Part shown: piece after piece, positions 61,401 through 64,000 of the stretch
Layout: every line of letters begins with the position of its first letter
Numbering within the stretch: the stretch's first letter is position 1
Source of the DNA: Steromphala cineraria
Taxonomy: Eukaryota; Mollusca; Gastropoda; Trochida; Trochidae
DNA length: 64,000 nt
Assembly (NCBI GenBank): GCA_916613615.1
Contig: OU744727.1
Coordinates: 20,716,093-20,780,092, forward strand
Direction: 5' to 3'
The notes under the pieces: generated by a model
Seen by the model: the letters and a program-made list of their open reading frames with translations, nothing else
What the model was told of the DNA's origin: nothing
The model's database searches: none
Position numbers and translations under genes: made by a program

Positions 61401-63228
61401 CCTGGAGATATGGTATCTTAAGATCGTTTTAGCATGCAGGTGGAATTCAATGCAGTTAAAAGCTAGTGTGCTGATGTTATCTCCCTTTGTTTTGACATTA
61501 CACCTGAAGTTACAGGTGTGTATGAAACAATAATAAAAACTGCTAAAAAACTCTTAACAGATTCATATTTAATTTAAAGTAATGTCAAAACTGTGGAATA
61601 ATACATTTTAACTTGCTGTAAATTAAGTTAGCACAGATGCACAGTCTCTTTAACTTTGAGCATGCACCTTGTGTATGGATATGGCGCTATACAAATATTC
61701 ATTATTATTATTATATATAACCTCTTGTAGTTCTGTTATCTTCCATGGTTTCAAGGTTCCACCTAGAGATGTTTCAAACTCAAGATTGCTTTAGCATGCA
61801 GTCTAGGTAGAATCCAATGTAGTTAAGACCTTGTGTGCTATTGTTATCTCCCTTAGTTCAGACATTAAACCTGAAGTTACTGCAATTTCTAGGTGTGTAT
61901 GAAACCAACAATAAAAAACATAGCTTGATTGGTTTCTGTGATGAATTGCCAATTAGATTATCATGGTTGACAAGTTTTGGTAACAGTCAACTGAACTCTT
62001 TTCTGATTCTTTTTCATTTAAGGTAGTGTCAAGAATTGAAGATAACATTCAAACTTGCTGTTAATTGAATTTGAAGATGTACCATAACTGTCATCTTTCA
62101 TATATGGACATTGATGCAGATTTAAATGAATTATCGTATAACTTCCTGTAGATGCTGTGTAACTTTTATAACCATTTATTGCAATCCACTATTTTGCATC
62201 ATAGTGTTGTATAAGTTTCTAAGATAGAAACCTAATCAATATCAAGGATTTTCATCACTGTATTTGCACTCACTTCTTAACATCTCTCAGGTTTGCTGTC
62301 TGTTTGTTTATATTTCTTGTTGTGATTTTATCGTTTGATATGCAATGAGACTTTTCACCTTATTTCTTCTTGATTAACATCTTCTAGGCAAACTATTGAT
62401 GCTCACATAGAACATTTTCTAAGACCTTCTGTATTTAAAAAAAAGGACAGTTCATTTGTTTCTTCTGCATTTCAAATGGTGTCAATCTATCATGAAAATC
62501 CTGTGAACCCTATAAGCACATGAATTTCATGTCAACAAATAATTTCCAACCATGGTATAACTATAGCCTGATTTTCAATCAATGACTACTTCAAGCCTTG
62601 AATACTTTGCTAGCAATTCCATATCCTGCACTTGAACTCAAACATCCTAGCAGAACTCCCCTTGGAGCAATGTTTGAACTTGATAAGGATATTCCTTGCA
62701 TTGAATGAAAAATTGAAAAAGCCAGGTAAAAGAGACTGGCATGAATTAGAAGATAAATAGTTGCGTTTGTAAAATTTCTGTGATTCATTGTTATTCAACA
62801 CCCGCAAATTTAGTTTAAAACCAACGGCGTTATCCTATCAGAATCAGAACATTTTAATGTTGAGGCGGACCAAATAATGTATCCTTTCGCGGTGATTCGC
62901 CTGAGCAAATTTGCGGGTGTTCATTGCCATTTAACACTGGGAAATCCTTCAAATCAACCAATCAGAAACAAGTATTTATCGAAGTCATGTTACAATTATG
63001 CTTGACAGTGGAAATTGCTTGTCAAAGGCCACTATGATAGATTGGTCACTTGTAAGGAAAGACTTCACAGATTATCTAGAACCAGTAACTATTGAAAGGT
63101 TAATATATCTGTTTCTTCAGTTTCCCTGTCACCCCTGACACCAGACACCCAGGAACTGTGCAAGAGACTGGAGGAGAAGATAGATAATCTCACAAAGATG
63201 GGCGGCAACCTCCAACGAGAGAACAGAG
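39501..63228 (+). CDS. CCDC158: CCDC158-like long coiled-coil protein, 24 exons seen, 3' end outside the window
   Basis: Little-studied cytoplasmic coiled-coil protein; no enzymatic domain is expected or seen. Twenty-four exons with GT-AG junctions and agreeing phases give about 1279 residues in one frame; human CCDC158 is about 1113. Segments that I recognise as collinear with vertebrate CCDC158 include SHLERALKESQEQVSELRKR (exon 5), QRLEKMLDVVKQECSSQMQD (exon 13), MQKEITNKRGEVDTLQSKMR (exon 16), MAKLKIKHQLDLK (exon 18), VGHELKALLTEMRSLV (exon 20) and a final CKRLEEKIDNL helix (exon 24). The N-terminus (residues 1-180) and a Ser/Pro-rich stretch (about 1088-1243) are not coiled coil; the middle is heptad-rich and highly charged. 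The last exon(s), equivalent to the C-terminal helix tail, lie past 64000: exon 24 ends in phase 1 with donor G/GTTAGT. Confidence 0.9.
40368..40854. mobile_element. MITE with about 75-85-bp inverted repeats and TA duplication
   Basis: Left CACTCATGTGCCATATTAAA, right its complement, pairing on through CCCATAGACTTACATGTTAT and GGTGTTGCGAGA. TA flanks both ends (40366-40367, 40855-40856). 487 bp, in CCDC158 intron 1. Confidence 0.92.
41365..41494. mobile_element. Possible 130-bp MITE
   Basis: GCCTGTCC / GGACAGGC ends flanked by TA, interior with CAGGACTGGTAAC-type repeats. The inverted repeat is only 8 bp, so chance is possible. Confidence 0.4.
45950..46370. repeat. Dispersed repeat in CCDC158 intron 3
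   Basis: Two diverged units, each with GGTCACA(T/G)CCTACATTGG and TTTTGGTGACC(T/A)TGACCTT, plus GCGATAGCTCATGAACAGTT. Looks like an old, high-copy invertebrate repeat; class unknown. Confidence 0.5.
49725..53933 (+). CDS. CCDC158: CCDC158 exons 7-13
   Basis: Exons: 49725-50052 (0), 50422-50498 (2), 51239-51271 (2), 51716-51826 (2), 52445-52559 (0), 53031-53150 (0), 53736-53933 (0), encoding residues 246-573. Exon 7 contains VKALLTEREKARGKPYFDSN followed by LERCLQELETELDIKKTRL, which matches the conserved non-helical break of vertebrate CCDC158. Exon 9 is a 33-nt micro-exon (LQRETEDALK). Exon 10 corresponds to the ISEHE...A(R/S)xQA segment of the human protein. Exon 13 ends QECSSQMQDR. The intron between exons 8 and 9 holds a dispersed repeat (50545-51125). 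Confidence 0.88.
50545..51125. repeat. Dispersed element with three 150-bp units and TTAGCTCATCTGG / CTGATGAGCTA ends
   Basis: Begins TTTAGCTCATCTGGCCTGTA followed by CCGTCCGTCCGTCCG, then three repeats of CTTCTTCTCCAGAACCATAA with palindromic GGCCCCTAATAAGGGCC, and ends CCTGATGAGCTACAGAGCC, roughly inverse to the start. Lies in CCDC158 intron 8. I recognise the layout as a common repeat type of marine invertebrates but cannot assign a class. Confidence 0.65.
54397..55195 (+). CDS. CCDC158: CCDC158 exon 14, a 799-nt coiled-coil exon
   Basis: By far the largest exon, encoding residues 574-839 (phase 1 at its end). Acceptor atttgcag, donor GAAAG/GTTGGT. The product is an uninterrupted charged heptad array (for example LTAQLSSQTEKCNKVTVELE and LREKRIRDLEEERMKLTEEL) with the SDNISQLVEVNSRTSENIRE segment that matches the NMTQLVGQHGRT region of the human protein. 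No internal stop or frame change is present. Confidence 0.92.
55573..57680 (+). CDS. CCDC158: CCDC158 exons 15-18
   Basis: Exons: 55573-55638 (1), 56014-56126 (0), 56586-56744 (0), 57588-57680 (0), encoding residues 840-983. Exon 16 encodes ADKMQKEITNKRGEVDTLQS, one of the best conserved stretches of the family. Exon 17 uses a weaker donor (AAG/GTGGGA) and exon 18 a TAG acceptor. Exon 18 encodes LEQVQQQMAKLKIKHQLDLK, the end of the main coiled coil. Confidence 0.9.
58223..63228 (+). CDS. CCDC158: CCDC158 exons 19-24, low-complexity tail
   Basis: Exons: 58223-58384 (0), 58925-59079 (2), 59580-59695 (1), 60138-60305 (1), 61175-61354 (1), 63121-63228 (1), encoding residues 984-1279. The product is rich in Ser, Pro, Arg and His, with the short conserved helix GHELKALLTEMRSLVAGQKE in exon 20, basic QRRTRRSCSADL in exon 22, acidic PDDELEDLAPDTF in exon 23, and a returning helix CKRLEEKIDNLTKMGGNLQR in exon 24. 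For exon 21 the donor at 59696 (GTCAGT) was chosen over GTTACC at 59721 because only the former keeps exon 22 open. No last exon could be found in 63229-64000. Confidence 0.85.
61378..61920. repeat. Duplicated intron segment with a SINE-like 3' end between copies
   Basis: A 180-bp segment (TTTTAGCATGCAGGTGGAAT, TTATCTCCCTTTGTTTTGAC, CACCTGAAGTTAC) recurs in diverged form at 61733-61920. Between them GTATGGATATGGCGCTATAC followed by AAATATTCATTATTATTATT (61670-61715) is the usual tail of SINEs mobilised by L2/CR1-type LINEs. The body of the SINE is not clear. Confidence 0.55.
62797..62923. mobile_element. Small MITE in CCDC158 intron 23
   Basis: AACACCCGCAAATTT and its complement AAATTTGCGGGTGTT bound a 127-bp element with GC-richer interior (AACGGCG, TTTCGCGGTG). 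Confidence 0.65.
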
Positions 63229-63741
63229 GTTAGTCGGGACTTGTAGTTAATCATGAAACTCATTCTCTTCTAAAGGAGAATTCTCATCATGATTCAACAA
63301 GACTTCTGAAGTAAAGCACATAGTGTCCTTCCAAAGTTTTAAATTCTGAACAGATGGTACCCTTTGTAATAATACCAATACAATATCCTCCGCGGCAAAT
63401 TTCATATGGATGCAAAAACTTTCCTAGAACCCTCTCAATCTCTTGAATCAACACTGATAACACATAACCACTTAGGTCCTCATTTTCCACAAAACAAAAA
63501 ATAACATAATGGCTTTTCATCCATTATCCAATGCAATAAAAACCTGTTACCTGTATTTGTCAGAATCAATTTTATAATATGAGTCGAAGATTTTTATAAG
63601 AATTTGTCATAGAAATATGAGTTGATATGAGATTTTCATCAGTATTTGTCATAATTTTCAGCAAGAAGCATCTGTCAGTGGTCTTTTCTTTGAGATTGGT
63701 TTTTGTTTTTGAAAATGACCCCTTGTTATGTTCATGCTTTA

Positions 63742-63943
63742 AGACATCTTCCTATGCAAAGCCTAAAACGCCAGTTTCCAAACTATCATTTTTATGCCTT
63801 GCTGCTTACCCTGGAGTTTTCTGCGCTTGCTCTCTAGCCTGTAGGGGCACTATAGCAGCACAGAAAAGTAAAGGGTCCGCAGCAAGGCATCAAACTGTCA
63901 GTTCGGAAACTGGCATTTTAGACTTTGAGTAGGAAGATGGCTT
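63742..63943. mobile_element. Inverted-repeat element with about 65-bp arms
   Basis: Left arm 63742-63806 (CATCTTCCTATGCAAAGCCT, CCAGTTTCC, ATGCCTTGCTGC) pairs with 63879-63943. The loop is about 70 bp and partly self-complementary. It lies past the last CCDC158 exon in the window. Confidence 0.75.
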
Positions 63944-64000
63944 TCAGACAGTATGACTTTGTTTACATTTTAATGTGGATTAGTTGTTTTTTTGGCATAC

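Noticed and set aside
61378..61533. Extension of CCDC158 exon 23 as coding
   Set aside because: Open by chance; the stretch is a duplicated repeat with a diverged copy at 61733, and a donor exists at 61355.
63627..63932. 101-codon frame as a possible last CCDC158 exon
   Set aside because: It overlaps an inverted-repeat element, has no coiled-coil character and no matching phase-1 acceptor.

Overview
The window is AT-rich eukaryotic DNA with GT-AG introns, dense short inverted-repeat elements and no bacterial gene organisation. Gene structure, the invertebrate-style NAGA enzyme and the repeat types suggest a marine lophotrochozoan, most likely a bivalve mollusc. That is an inference; nothing here fixes the species.

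Two host genes can be rebuilt exon by exon in an unbroken frame. On the minus strand, 22103 down to 14252, lies a seven-exon lysosomal glycosidase of family GH27 (alpha-N-acetylgalactosaminidase type, 407 residues). On the plus strand, from 39501 to beyond the right edge, lies a CCDC158-like coiled-coil gene, with 24 exons and about 1279 residues inside the window; its last exon(s) are missing. They point away from a shared repeat-rich interval (about 22.1-39.3 kb) and nothing links their functions.

The rest is mostly mobile DNA. Region by region: 0.5-2.1 kb is a decayed DIRS-like retrotransposon; 2.6-13.7 kb is intergenic DNA holding many foldback and MITE-type elements; 14.0-22.1 kb is NAGA with MITEs in its introns; 23.3-24.5 kb is a 5'-truncated LINE; 27.5-33.4 kb is a 25-bp satellite array split by a 4.2-kb pogo-like DNA transposon (28622-32848); 33.4-39.3 kb shows no gene; 39.3-64 kb is CCDC158 with large introns.

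The most unusual items are two. First, the pogo-like element carries one long decayed reading frame that joins a pogo/CENP-B-type DDD transposase to an OTU cysteine-protease domain and a C-terminal PHD finger. Second, the NAGA intron after exon 5 carries seven extra tandem copies of that exon's own 3' end and 5' splice site. All identifications were made by eye from the sequence and from knowledge of families; no database search or alignment program was run.
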